Below, piece by piece: positions 28,001 to 35,922 of a DNA stretch of 64,000 bases (position 1 is the first letter of the stretch; every line of letters begins with the position of its first letter). The notes under the pieces are model-generated. The model was not told the DNA's origin. It made no database searches and worked only from the letters and a program-made list of their open reading frames with translations. The translations under genes were made by a program, and so were the position numbers. The DNA is from DAHUXT01 sp036273675 (GTDB lineage: Bacteria > Chloroflexota > Ktedonobacteria > Ktedonobacterales > JADMIN01), in NCBI GenBank assembly GCA_036273675.1, contig DASUHD010000035.1, positions 86,432-150,431 on the forward strand, given 5' to 3'.

Positions 28001-30253
28001 CGCTGGCCTCAGCACGCGGAAAAGGGAGCGATACTCTGTGCGGAAGCGCCCCGCCAGCCCTGCCAGGTCCAGTGTGAAGAACGACGGTTGGTAGACACCT
28101 TCCAGAGTCGCGCGCATCCGGGCGCACTGGGCGTAGCGCTCCCGCGCCTCCGCTGCGGTTGCCCGCGCCACCGCGCATGCCGCGGGATCGAGCCAGGCCG
28201 CTGGTGGGGGCGAAGTGGGTCTAGTGACCAGATGCCTGGTGACGGCGATGAGCGCGGTGATCTCGCCGAGCGTCTCTGGCTGCTCGCAGCCACTCACGTC
28301 GGCAAGGGTACTCGCTGCCGGAGAAATGGCTGTCAGTGCTTGGAGCGCTGCTGTGAGCTGCTGTTCGAGTGTGGGGCGCAGGGTAATCGCTGTGTCGTGG
28401 AGCGAATCCGCCTGAACGCGCAGGCACTCCATTGCCCAGGCGCTATCCTCGGTAAGCGCCTGCCACAGCGCCGTCAGATCCTCGGTAAGCAGGGAACGGT
28501 TATAGTGCGCTTTGAACTGGCTCAGGTCCGCGTGGTAGGCTGCTGACCGCTCGGCCATATCGTCTACTACTGGATGCACCCGCGCCAGCGCATCGCGGCT
28601 CAGCCAGGAACGCAACGGATGCTGGCTTTCCAGCGTAGCCCGGGCGAGCGCGGCTGCCCACGGCATGGTGGCAAATGAGACGGGGGCGTCTTCGCCGAGC
28701 AGTTCAACGATCTGTGACAGTGATGCATGTTGCGTGCGCAGCGCCTCGGAAAGTCGTGTGTAATGGGCGCGGATGGAAGTGGCGAGTTCCAGGGAGTAGC
28801 TCGCGGCGCGTGTCTCGCGCCAGGGATGGCTATCGTAGCGTTCCAGCACATCACGGCAGGCGTCAAGTTGGTCGGCGGCGCGCGTCATCATGGCATACAG
28901 GCTTGGCGTCACCGCCCCAATGCCGGGGATGCTGAAGTCGCGGTCGGGTGTCTCGCCCAACTGGGCCAGGACGCCATATGCGTCGAACGCTGTCTTTTCA
29001 AGCGGCTGACGCAGCCGATGCAGTTCCCGCACATAAACGTTGAGTTCGTTCCGTCGCTCCTGTAAATCGGAAGACCGGCGCTGCCATCTGGCGTCACTGG
29101 CGGCCACTGCTGGCCTCGCGGCATCGTCGAACGCTGCTTTCAGAGCGGTGAGGAATGCCGTTTTCTGGGCGGAACTCGTCCGTGGGTTATGCAGGTCGAG
29201 ACAGAAGTCACTCAGCCTCGCGTCGTGCAGTCGCTTGCGCACCACATCCAGCGCGGCCATCTTTTCGCTGACGAAGAGCACTTTCTTGCCCTGCCCCAGC
29301 CGCTCGGCGATGATATTGGCAATCGTCTGGCTCTTTCCGGTGCCTGGAGGGCCTTTCAGCACGAAACTGACATCCATCTTGGCCAGCAGAATCGCCTCCT
29401 GCTGGCTGGAGTCCGCGTCGAGAATCTCCAGCGTCTCTTGTGGACGAACGTAGTCGTCGAACTGCTCTGGGTGAGGCAGGCCGGGAGGGAGCGCGGGCCG
29501 GGGCGCCTCACCACCCAGGACGCCTAGCAACGGATGGGCAAGCACGTCGGCTTCGTGGCGCTCCAGGTCCTGATACATCACCAGCTTCTGGAAGGCGAAG
29601 CGGCCGAGATGCACTTCATCGCGCAATATCTTCCAGCGCCCATCAGCTGCGGACACCGTGTCCTGGATGGCCACTTGAACTGCGCTCAGCAGGTCATCAA
29701 GTGTGGGCGCCGCTGCTGCGCGATTGCCATTGCCATTGTTGCCTGTCACATCGCTCCATACTGGCAGCGCAATCCTGAAGCTATGATTCAGCTTTTCGCG
29801 CAATGTTGGATTGATTTCACAATCGGCGTCATCGAGGAGCTTCAGCGAGAAAGACCCGGTGGCGGCTTTATAGTTCAGCGCGACCGGCACAAATATAAGA
29901 GGAGAGCGTATCAGTTCCTGGCTATAGGGCGACTCATACCATTCCAGCAGACCAAACGCCAGATAGAGCGTTCTAACACCGCGATCCTGCTCATCCTCAC
30001 GCACCCGCGCCCTGAGCCTGAGCAGACGACGCTCCAGTTCCTCTGGCTCCGGTTCACCCGCGCACGGCAGTGTATCGAGCGCTATCGTCCCAGAAGCGCC
30101 GCAAATTTGCGCAAAGAGCAGCGACGAATCCTCAGGGAGAAATTGGATGCCGCTGGGGCGTTTGCCATCACTTTTGTAGTAAAGCAGTGGGTTGCGCCTG
30201 CTCATATCAATCAGGTCTTTACGCCAGGTGACAAGCTTATTGCTGAGCGACAT
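25016..30253 (-). CDS. DUF4011-type SF1 helicase with C-terminal Vsr/MTES-like nuclease
   Basis: This 1745-residue protein is the largest in the window. The N-terminus (about 1-120) is the DUF4011-type region of large superfamily 1 helicases. Walker A GPPGTGKS is near residue 301; a long helical insertion (about 340-1150) separates it from Walker B LVIFDEASQV near 1245, GDPRQLPP near 1272 and the C-terminal VTRARKQVIVV. A PD-(D/E)xK nuclease of the Vsr/MTES_1575 kind (about 1575-1690) has Asp in YRIDMAV, Glu-Cys-Asp in GVECDGASYHSS, and a Lys/Arg-rich helix before GWKLHRIWS. Relatives are annotated as DNA/RNA helicases and turn up in defence regions. ATG 30253 follows AGGAGGG at 7 nt. Confidence 0.88.
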   Translation of the reverse strand: MSLSNKLVTWRKDLIDMSRRNPLLYYKSDGKRPSGIQFLPEDSSLLFAQICGASGTIALDTLPCAGEPEPEELERRLLRLRARVREDEQDRGVRTLYLAFGLLEWYESPYSQELIRSPLIFVPVALNYKAATGSFSLKLLDDADCEINPTLREKLNHSFRIALPVWSDVTGNNGNGNRAAAAPTLDDLLSAVQVAIQDTVSAADGRWKILRDEVHLGRFAFQKLVMYQDLERHEADVLAHPLLGVLGGEAPRPALPPGLPHPEQFDDYVRPQETLEILDADSSQQEAILLAKMDVSFVLKGPPGTGKSQTIANIIAERLGQGKKVLFVSEKMAALDVVRKRLHDARLSDFCLDLHNPRTSSAQKTAFLTALKAAFDDAARPAVAASDARWQRRSSDLQERRNELNVYVRELHRLRQPLEKTAFDAYGVLAQLGETPDRDFSIPGIGAVTPSLYAMMTRAADQLDACRDVLERYDSHPWRETRAASYSLELATSIRAHYTRLSEALRTQHASLSQIVELLGEDAPVSFATMPWAAALARATLESQHPLRSWLSRDALARVHPVVDDMAERSAAYHADLSQFKAHYNRSLLTEDLTALWQALTEDSAWAMECLRVQADSLHDTAITLRPTLEQQLTAALQALTAISPAASTLADVSGCEQPETLGEITALIAVTRHLVTRPTSPPPAAWLDPAACAVARATAAEARERYAQCARMRATLEGVYQPSFFTLDLAGLAGRFRTEYRSLFRVLRPAYHRDVRLVRSQLLPGQIRNAAQIEADIMMAASLLDIEKALAATLIEYAKTLDRYFDGAQTDWETLTATLRWVTQLHDHLTGTPISSAMAGLITGPAKTLRPVNAALERLAEQFAAWEDAETFCLANLQVAPLLQGAGTFDAATPMETRAAIENLLGNLRVFWQAVDTVVSHRHLALEAGQHVRWAMLCEDVERARHIQAFEGRLAVKAEDYGRDFGHFYQGAATDWPRIQAAIAWTESFLTRYTGRSIPEKTAALVAYPSDAANRAALHEALATMGQTMQQTNEELIFSDTALARTALNQPGKTFEETPLAALADQVDFLVDHLDDLDRWLTCQQRLSACRQAGLDSFITNLLSQRPIPPDIGAIFHRRFYVLWLDHVRGQSPALRNFRGGEHADVIGSFRTLDAGHKTLARQRLNARLQQHRRQIFTSAVGDSRSELSQASGALRRELQKKRHGSIRKMVVKTAPALLELKPCWMMSPLSVSQYLDSGAQLFDLVIFDEASQVCPEDSISSILRGKQLIVVGDPRQLPPTRFFAKSLADDSGAEDEEEEEAEEEGRTQSILDECLSASFETRSIEWHYRSADEALIAFSNHHFYDGRLVTFPSAHGGADQGIRFEYVANSNYSRGRNRNEAARVADIVFDYLRQHDGDEHPSLGIVALSAAQQDAIREALDNRMKRETDLQRYRDVLSGDDPDGIFIKNLESVQGDERDAIILSVGYGPDVYGNVYKRFGPVNNAGGERRLNVAVTRARKQVIVVSSMRASDLPPDMASRGARILRDYLQYAEACSQGGDQRAAQILADQPAEGAEHVPDPSALRFDSPLEEAVYDALTARGLTLDTQVGCSGYRIDMAVRDPEHPGAYLLGVECDGASYHSSKTARDRDRLRQRQLELMGWKLHRIWSSDWFANSAREAQRVLEAVAEAISSPTTTAALEPNEHQGDEESPRTDSPLVEPSVPETEPVAPALDAEARSALRAAFQRFEEQQQQRSALTSDAE

Positions 30254-30565
30254 ACACAAGCCCTCCTGTTTTCAATTGAGCAGTCATATGAGGTTAGATG
30301 CGGGGAATAACGAGCGTGCAGTTGAGGTGACCAGCGATATACCACAGTGTGCTGGGACGCTGGCAGGACATCCTTATCGCCGACACCGAGACATGGATGA
30401 GGAGACGCGCGATGAGAGATAGATCGTGTCGAGCATCCCAGGCACATGAGGCGCGATGCGGCGACAGCGCGCTCTGAGCCGCATGCTCTTACGAAGTATG
30501 CGCCTCAAACTACATCGCATCAGCACCTATTCATACGTACGGCGTAGCGCCTATGTCACTTCCAT
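30254..30565. other. 312-bp gap between metG stop and helicase start
   Basis: No gene is supported. It should hold the helicase promoter and the end of the metG transcript. I see no convincing -35/-10 pair and no T-tailed hairpin; only a short GGCG-TA-CGCC-type palindrome near 30541 stands out. Confidence 0.5.
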
Positions 30566-32200
30566 TCAATTCACCATACGTTCATCTGCTATCTCCCACT
30601 TGCGGAAGAGGACCGGGCCGGGCTGAACCCTCGTCCCCGCCGCGAGCTGCCCCCAGACGGTGACATCGGCCCAGGGCGCGCTGATGTCGAGTGCGACGCC
30701 CAGTTGCGCGACGATCTTCGCGGCGGTCTCTGGCAGGAATGGCACGAGCAGATGCGCCACCAGCCGTAGCGTCTCGGCGAGCGTGTAGAGCGCGGTATCC
30801 AGCCGCCTCGCCGCCTCCTGGTCGCCCGCCTTGCGCGCCTTCGCCAACTCCCACGGCGCGACTTCGGCCACATAGCGATTGGCCGTCCCGATCAACTCCC
30901 AGATAGCCGCCAGCGCCTCGTTCGAGGAATACGCGCGCACAGCGGCATCCACCAGAGCCGGAAGCGCCCGCGCCTGGGCGATGAGCGATTGCTCGGCGTC
31001 CGTCAGCGGGCCAGAGGCGGGAATTACGCCGTCGGTGTAGCGCTGAAGCATGTTGATCGTCCGGTTCAGCAGGTTGCCAAGCTGGTCGGCCAGATCAGTA
31101 TTGCAGGCGCGCAGAAACCGCTCCAGCGTGAAGTCGCTATCGGTGAACGGGCTGATCTCGCGCAAGAGGAAATAGCGCAGCGGCTCGACCCCGTAGTCCG
31201 CCGCGATCTGCGCTGGATCCAGCACGTTGCCGAGCGATTTGCTCATCTTCTGGCCGCCGCTGGTGATGAAGCCATGCACCAGCACTGTCGTCGGCAGCGG
31301 AACCCGCGCCGAGAGCAGCATCGCGGGCCAGTAGATGGCGTGGAAGCGGATAACGTCCTTGCCCAGCACATGCATCCGCTGGGGATTCTCCTGCCAGTAG
31401 CGCTGGTAGAGTGGGCCATCGTCGGCATAGCCCAGCGCCGTGATGTAGTTGCCCAGCGCGTCATACCAGACATAGATCACCTGCGCGGGATCGCCCGGCA
31501 CGGGGACGCCCCAGCCGTGGGCGCGCTCGCGGGAGCGCGAGATGCTGAAGTCCTCCAGGCCGCGACGGATGAAGCTAAGCGCCTCGTTCTTGCGCGTCTC
31601 CGGCACGACGCGCAGCGTATCCGACGCGATCAGCTGCTCCAACTGGTCGGCGTAGCGCGAGAGGCGGAAGAAGTAGTTCTCCTCCTCAACCTCCTCGGGC
31701 GGGATATGGTGAATCGGGCAGAGGCCGTCTATCAGTTCGTCTTCACGGTAGAACAACTCGCAGCGGACACAATACAACCCATGGTAGTGGCGCCTGTAGA
31801 TATCGCCGCTCTGGACGCAGGCCTCCCATAGCTTGTGAACGCCGGGAGTATGGCGCGGATCGGCGCTGGTGCGGATGAAGTCGTCGAACGACGTTTCTAG
31901 CGTCTCGGCCAGCTCGCGGAAGCGCGCCGAGTTGCGCTCGACCAGCTCCTCCACAGGAATACCCAGACGTTCGGCGCTCTGGACGTTGGTCAGCGCGTTC
32001 TCGTCTGTCCCGGTCAGAAAGAAGACATCGTCGCCGATGCGGCGGTGATAGCGGGCCAGCGCGTCGGTCAGCACGTATTCCAGCGCGTGACCGATATGCG
32101 GACTGGCGTTGACATATGGAATGGTGGTAGAGACATACCAGGGCGACGCTTTTGCCTTTGCCGCTGGTCGCTTCGATGATGCCCTCTTTGCTCTCGTCAT
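30566..32200 (-). CDS. metG: Methionyl-tRNA synthetase
   Basis: The 544-residue enzyme charges tRNA-Met with methionine. The class I signatures are present: HIGH at residues 35-38 (ASPHIGHALEY) and KMSKS near 318 (GGQKMSKSLGNV). A zinc-knuckle region has CVRCELFYRE and GLCPIHHIP, and an all-helical anticodon-binding domain ends the protein. The C-terminal EMAP/Trbp111 dimerisation domain is absent, as in many bacteria. The first 18 residues are a Lys/Arg/Ala-rich extension. The ribosome site is modest (GAGGGAAGAGAG). Upstream are a Met-rich leader reading frame and an intrinsic terminator that suggest attenuation control. Confidence 0.96.
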   Translation of the reverse strand: MTRAKRASSKRPAAKAKASPWYVSTTIPYVNASPHIGHALEYVLTDALARYHRRIGDDVFFLTGTDENALTNVQSAERLGIPVEELVERNSARFRELAETLETSFDDFIRTSADPRHTPGVHKLWEACVQSGDIYRRHYHGLYCVRCELFYREDELIDGLCPIHHIPPEEVEEENYFFRLSRYADQLEQLIASDTLRVVPETRKNEALSFIRRGLEDFSISRSRERAHGWGVPVPGDPAQVIYVWYDALGNYITALGYADDGPLYQRYWQENPQRMHVLGKDVIRFHAIYWPAMLLSARVPLPTTVLVHGFITSGGQKMSKSLGNVLDPAQIAADYGVEPLRYFLLREISPFTDSDFTLERFLRACNTDLADQLGNLLNRTINMLQRYTDGVIPASGPLTDAEQSLIAQARALPALVDAAVRAYSSNEALAAIWELIGTANRYVAEVAPWELAKARKAGDQEAARRLDTALYTLAETLRLVAHLLVPFLPETAAKIVAQLGVALDISAPWADVTVWGQLAAGTRVQPGPVLFRKWEIADERMVN

Positions 32201-32249
32201 GGCGCGTTCGCTCTCTTCCCTCAGTAGATGATGCCATCAAAAAATGGAC

Positions 32250-32283
32250 AACAAAAAGGGCCGCCCCCTCGCGGAGCAGCCCC
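32250..32283 (-). terminator. Intrinsic terminator in the metG leader (attenuator)
   Basis: On the minus strand GGGCTGCTCC (32282-32273) pairs with GGGGCGGCCC (32267-32258) in ten consecutive pairs, two of them G-U, with a 5-nt loop. TTTTTGTTGT follows directly. It lies 50 nt before the metG start and 17 nt after the leader stop codon, so RNA ending here would not reach metG. Confidence 0.85.
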
Positions 32284-32299
32284 GGTCTCGCGCTAATGT

Positions 32300-32392
32300 T
32301 CAGCGAGCAGACACCATGGACGATACCCCGCGCGGCGTGCGCATGGCCATCTCCATCATCATGCTGTTGCTATGCTGCTGATCAGTCGTCAT
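32300..32392 (-). CDS. Met-rich metG leader peptide
   Basis: A 30-codon frame begins with ATG at 32390-32392 and ends with TGA at 32300-32302. Seven codons are ATG: codons 1, 11, 12, 13, 15, 17 and 26, so five Met codons fall within seven positions (11-17). The frame starts about 37 nt after a TATACT hexamer and ends 17 nt before the terminator hairpin. Such clustering of one amino acid's codons before a terminator and the matching tRNA synthetase is the mark of ribosome-mediated attenuation. The 5'-CAGAGA- ahead of the start is only a weak ribosome site. The peptide itself probably has no function beyond translation. Confidence 0.75.
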   Translation of the reverse strand: MTTDQQHSNSMMMEMAMRTPRGVSSMVSAR

Positions 32393-32435
32393 GAAAATCT
32401 CTGCATTGGTGTCTATGAAACGATGCGTTGTTCTC

Positions 32436-32441
32436 AGTATA
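32436..32441 (-). promoter_or_regulatory. Probable -10 element of the metG leader transcript
   Basis: TATACT on the minus strand lies 44-49 nt upstream of the leader ATG. The expected -35 position holds only a poor match (TACCAC at 17-bp spacing), so activation or an alternative sigma factor is possible. Confidence 0.45.
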
Positions 32442-32520
32442 GCACGCAGTTTGCCGATGTGGTAGCTTGCCCGCTGCCAACTCCGGCGTTCAAGGGTCTG
32501 GACCTCACATCTCCACTTGC

Positions 32521-32919
32521 TTAGTCACCAGGTCTCCGTCTGGAAGGGCCAACGCCACTCACGAGCAATCTACCTGTACTGGCATCGTAGATTTCTATGA
32601 CTCTCTCGCTGAAATGAGGCCCAGGATCAGCCCCCGGCGGAAGCGACATCATAGTCAAGAGGAACGGACCTCGCAGCACGACATAGCAGACGAGCGCATC
32701 ATCGTCCGGGCCAATATACACCTTGATGCGGTCGGTCAGTTCTTTGCAGGTCACGAACTCCACCGACTCAACGGTAGGAGGCTCTTCAGAGAGGGTTGGT
32801 CCCAACGAGCACGATGGCGCGCCCTGTAGATAGGCCGTCATGTCGTCCGCGGTGAACGACGGCGTCCACTTCGATGTCAGCTTGAGCGCTGGGCGACCAT
32901 GCGGCTGAGTGTCCGACAT
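32521..32919 (-). CDS. Hypothetical protein
   Basis: Not recognised. The 132-residue soluble protein has a mixed alpha/beta look: a DDMTAYLQG helix, a two-Cys region (APSCSLGP, EFVTCKELTD), hydrophobic strands (VCYVVLRGPFLLTM) and a strand-rich end (VIEIYDASTGRLLVSGVG). The start at 32919 is favoured by GAGGG just upstream; in-frame ATGs at 32955, 33006 and 33048 lack such a site. It is transcribed with, and just after, the glycosyltransferase gene. Confidence 0.5.
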   Translation of the reverse strand: MSDTQPHGRPALKLTSKWTPSFTADDMTAYLQGAPSCSLGPTLSEEPPTVESVEFVTCKELTDRIKVYIGPDDDALVCYVVLRGPFLLTMMSLPPGADPGPHFSERVIEIYDASTGRLLVSGVGPSRRRPGD

Positions 32920-33044
32920 CAGTTCCCTCGCTTTCCTGGTACACCATACATACATAAAAGTGCGGGCAAGGCTCTCCTCGGTATCGTACTCGTGATGCTC
33001 ACCCATCCGCCAGCAAGTTGCTCGCCAGCGTGCGGGAGCCAAGT

Positions 33045-34967
33045 TCACTGGTTCGCGCCGTAGTCCTGCGCGAGACCAGCGATCACCGTGGCGGGGTCAA
33101 CGGCGCGCGCCGGGGTGATGATCGTCACTCCTGCTTGTGGCAGCACCGCGATGGTATAGGGGATGCCCTGGGCGTCAAGCTCCTGCGCCAGGATCGGGTG
33201 CGGATTGACACGCGCGATGATGAAGCTGGGGCGGTCGGCCTGGCTGACCGTTTGCAGTGTGCCTGGCGGCCGCTGAATTCCACCCTTGACCACCTGATCG
33301 TAGTAGTCGGCGCAGACGGTTTCGCCATCGGTGCGGAAGGTGACAATGTTGCCAAGCCAGTGATTACACCAGGCGTAGTGAATATTGTGCGTCTGGAGAT
33401 AGTCATAGAGCTGGCTCTGATCCTGGCGAATGAAGCGGTAGAATGGCGACTGGAACGCCGCCTGCATATCTGAGGCGAAATACGTGCCGAACTGGATTGC
33501 GCCGCCCAGCAGCAGCGCCAGCAGGGCGATCTGCCAGCCGCGCGTGAGCATCCGCTGGTTCAGTGGTCTCGCGGGGCGGCGCAGCAATCGCCGCACTGCG
33601 GGCCACGCGAATGGCAGCGCGAAGAGCGCCAGCAGCAGAAACGGCTCGACCAGCGCCAGCGGCACAGCGTAGCGTCCGGCGAGATCGTACTCGCAGTTCT
33701 TCGAGGCGGCCCAGGCCGAAGTACCCAGGCAGAAGACAACGGTGATGACCGCGACAAAGAATAGCGGCAGCCCGGCGCGAACCTGCCAGCCTCCACCGCC
33801 CGCTTTGCCGCGCCGCAGCAGCCAGATGGAGCAGAGGATGCCGACCAGCGGCGGCACAAGTAACAGTAGCCGCAGCGGCAGCCAGTAGAGTACCGGCTCG
33901 GCGGGCATCATGCCGTTGAAGACCTGCGGCGCAATACAGCCTGCGTAGTGCGTGGTGATCGCCGCCGCCAGCACGAGCCGTCCCTGCCGCGCCGCGCCAC
34001 TGACCGCCGGACTGACTGGGGGCTGGGTGAGATAGACTAGCAAGTTCTCGCCGGAGTGCTGTAGCGCATAGACCCACGCGGGCAATCCTCCGACAAGCAG
34101 CCCAGGGATCACCGCGAGCAACGTCAGCGCGTAGGCTGGTTGGATAGCTACCGATGTCTCGCCAGGAGCGTCGTCATCGCGGCGAAGGCGCGCTACCAGC
34201 CGGGGGAACGCCCGCCGCGCGTAGGGGAACGCCAGCCAGAGGATGGCGGTGATGAGGGCGTAGATAATCAGTGGGTTGACCCAGATGCCCAGCCCCGCCA
34301 GGAATCCCCAAATCGCCCAGCGCCGCGCCAGTTCAGCCGTAGTCGCTCCATCGCGGAGCCGCTGCGCCAGCTCGACGGTGGCAAGCAGCAGGGCGAGGAT
34401 GATGACGTAGACCTCGATCTGCCCGCCCCAGGTGCGCAACTCGGTCACGGCGTCGTAGAGTGGCGGAACGGCGGCAAAGAGCGCCGCCAGCCCCGCAAGC
34501 AGCGGCGTCGCGCGCGAATCACGCGGCAGGAGGGCATAGGCCAGCCGCCAGGTGAGATAGACCAGCAATAGCGAGAGCAGAATAGGCACGGCGCGCATTG
34601 CCCAGGCTGACGGGCCAAACAGGCGGAAGAGCGCGGCGATCAGGTAGGTCTCCAGGCTGCCCATATACGCCTGGCCGTAGAAATAGGTGGGGAAGTCGCC
34701 GCGCAGGATACGCTCGGCCTGGATGCCAACCATTGCCTCGTCGCCGTCGATCAGGGCGTTCGAGCGGATAACCAGGACGAGCCGCGCTAGCACGCCCGCA
34801 ATCAGCGAAATCATCAGAGGGAGCCGTGGATGCCGCCAGGCCCAGTCGAGCAGCGCATCCGCCCAGCGCCAGCCAAAGACAATCGACTCCGGCGCGTCGG
34901 ACTCGGCAGTTGCCGCCGATTGCGCGCTGACTCCTTCCGCGGCCCCCTCCGCCTGTGTCTCTCGCAT
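33045..34967 (-). CDS. GT39/ArnT-like polyprenyl-phosphate-dependent glycosyltransferase
   Basis: The roughly 640-residue integral membrane protein has about 11-12 helices. After the first helix it has DGDEAMVGIQAERIL, the acidic loop of GT-C enzymes such as protein mannosyltransferases and ArnT that coordinates the lipid-linked donor. A large extracytoplasmic domain closes the protein (about residues 490-640). It likely moves a sugar from a polyprenyl phosphate to a surface acceptor; donor and acceptor are not inferable. ATG 34967 is preferred with AGGAGAG 12 nt upstream; ATG 34979 sits directly on that site, and TTG 35009 is also open. Confidence 0.75.
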   Translation of the reverse strand: MRETQAEGAAEGVSAQSAATAESDAPESIVFGWRWADALLDWAWRHPRLPLMISLIAGVLARLVLVIRSNALIDGDEAMVGIQAERILRGDFPTYFYGQAYMGSLETYLIAALFRLFGPSAWAMRAVPILLSLLLVYLTWRLAYALLPRDSRATPLLAGLAALFAAVPPLYDAVTELRTWGGQIEVYVIILALLLATVELAQRLRDGATTAELARRWAIWGFLAGLGIWVNPLIIYALITAILWLAFPYARRAFPRLVARLRRDDDAPGETSVAIQPAYALTLLAVIPGLLVGGLPAWVYALQHSGENLLVYLTQPPVSPAVSGAARQGRLVLAAAITTHYAGCIAPQVFNGMMPAEPVLYWLPLRLLLLVPPLVGILCSIWLLRRGKAGGGGWQVRAGLPLFFVAVITVVFCLGTSAWAASKNCEYDLAGRYAVPLALVEPFLLLALFALPFAWPAVRRLLRRPARPLNQRMLTRGWQIALLALLLGGAIQFGTYFASDMQAAFQSPFYRFIRQDQSQLYDYLQTHNIHYAWCNHWLGNIVTFRTDGETVCADYYDQVVKGGIQRPPGTLQTVSQADRPSFIIARVNPHPILAQELDAQGIPYTIAVLPQAGVTIITPARAVDPATVIAGLAQDYGANQ

Positions 34968-35187
34968 GCCCCGAACCATCTCTCCTGTGCATCCTGTCGC
35001 CGCGCTCAAGCCGGTTGATAGCGCATTTTCGCGTGCAGTATATCACTCACCGCGTGCGCCAATGGCCCGTAACAGCTTCCCACTACCGCGATTCTTCCGA
35101 CTGGAGCCGACCGCCAGAGAATGCATCACCACAACCCTACTTCTCTCACTTCCTATTTTCTCATTCCCAATACAGGGGAGGCAGTCT

Positions 35188-35745
35188 ATGACACTCGACG
35201 AACAACTGGCGGAACTCTTGGCGCAGCTTGGTGTCGTGCTGGAAGATCCCGCCGAAGAACTGGCTCCCGCTCCGCCACCAGCAACTAGCATGCCCTATTC
35301 CCCGCGCCGTCCCGCTCCAACAGGCTCGGAGCAGGAGGCGGAGGATATCTTACCGTTCGCGCTAGAAGGAGATGGCGCCGTGGATGAGGAGGCACGCGGC
35401 GAGGCCGAGCTGTCACTCTTCCAGACCTCGCGCGAACATTTCGGAGTATTCTACCGGCTCGATCTGGTGACGGGCGCGCCGCAGTTGCGCATCTTCCTGC
35501 CCGAGAGCCAGGGCGCGATCAAGATGCGCTGCTATCTGGTGCGCGCCGCCATCGGCTCGCCGGTGCGCGACTGGTTCCTCAGCACGCGCACCCACGACGG
35601 CTCCTCGGCCTATGCGGAAACCAGAGAGACGACCGAGCAGCACCTGCTCTTTGCTGCGGGCGAGGCGCTCAAACGGCTCTTCTGGCTCGGCGAGCCTGAC
35701 CGCATGCAGTTCCCCGCAGAGATCGAGGTTGAGCGGCTGTTGTAG
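35188..35745 (+). CDS. Hypothetical acidic protein
   Basis: Unrecognised. The 185-residue protein begins with a short helix (LDEQLAELLAQLGVVLED), followed by a Pro-rich acidic linker to about residue 70. A compact domain comes next (HFGVFYRLDLVTGAPQLRIF, MRCYLVRAAIGSP, RDWFLSTRTHDG, EALKRLFWLGEPDRMQF). Starting the gene at 35188 is decided by GGGGAGG at 6 nt; the open frame reaches back to 34687 but those codons overlap the divergent glycosyltransferase gene. A clear terminator follows at 35803. Confidence 0.6.
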   Translation: MTLDEQLAELLAQLGVVLEDPAEELAPAPPPATSMPYSPRRPAPTGSEQEAEDILPFALEGDGAVDEEARGEAELSLFQTSREHFGVFYRLDLVTGAPQLRIFLPESQGAIKMRCYLVRAAIGSPVRDWFLSTRTHDGSSAYAETRETTEQHLLFAAGEALKRLFWLGEPDRMQFPAEIEVERLL

Positions 35746-35802
35746 AAGTCGTATCGGCCTTGAAGGTTCCATACCACAGCCAAAAACGTTGTTGCTCATC
35801 CT

Positions 35803-35825
35803 GCCCGCTTGTCTACCAAGCGGGC
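35803..35825 (+). terminator. Intrinsic terminator-like hairpin
   Basis: GCCCGCTTG and CAAGCGGGC pair in nine base pairs around a 5-nt loop, followed by TTCCTC. It lies 58 nt after the hypothetical acidic protein gene. The T-run is weak, so efficiency is uncertain. Confidence 0.55.
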
Positions 35826-35837
35826 TTCCTCATCTAA

Positions 35838-35866
35838 GGATTAGCCGTAGGTCTTCAGCCTACGGC
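35838..35866. repeat. REP-like palindromic repeat, copy 1
   Basis: A 29-bp sequence whose core GCCGTAGG...CCTACGGC (35844-35851 and 35859-35866) forms an 8-bp hairpin. The same 29 bp recur exactly at 39846-39874. It lies between convergent genes. An intergenic exact repeat with dyad symmetry fits a REP-type element. Confidence 0.8.
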
Positions 35867-35922
35867 TTGGTTGCCCCAGACAATCTTGGCCTCTGGATTT
35901 GTCCGTTCGCACTGCGTGTCCA

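Noticed and set aside
27032..28546. 504-codon plus-strand frame opposite the giant helicase
   Set aside because: Mirror frame of a high-GC gene with no recognisable domain or ribosome site.
22865..30253. Naming the helicase-kinase pair a Mokosh system
   Set aside because: The kinase is membrane-tethered with a zinc ribbon, the nuclease is not of the PLD type, and the genes are 306 bp apart.
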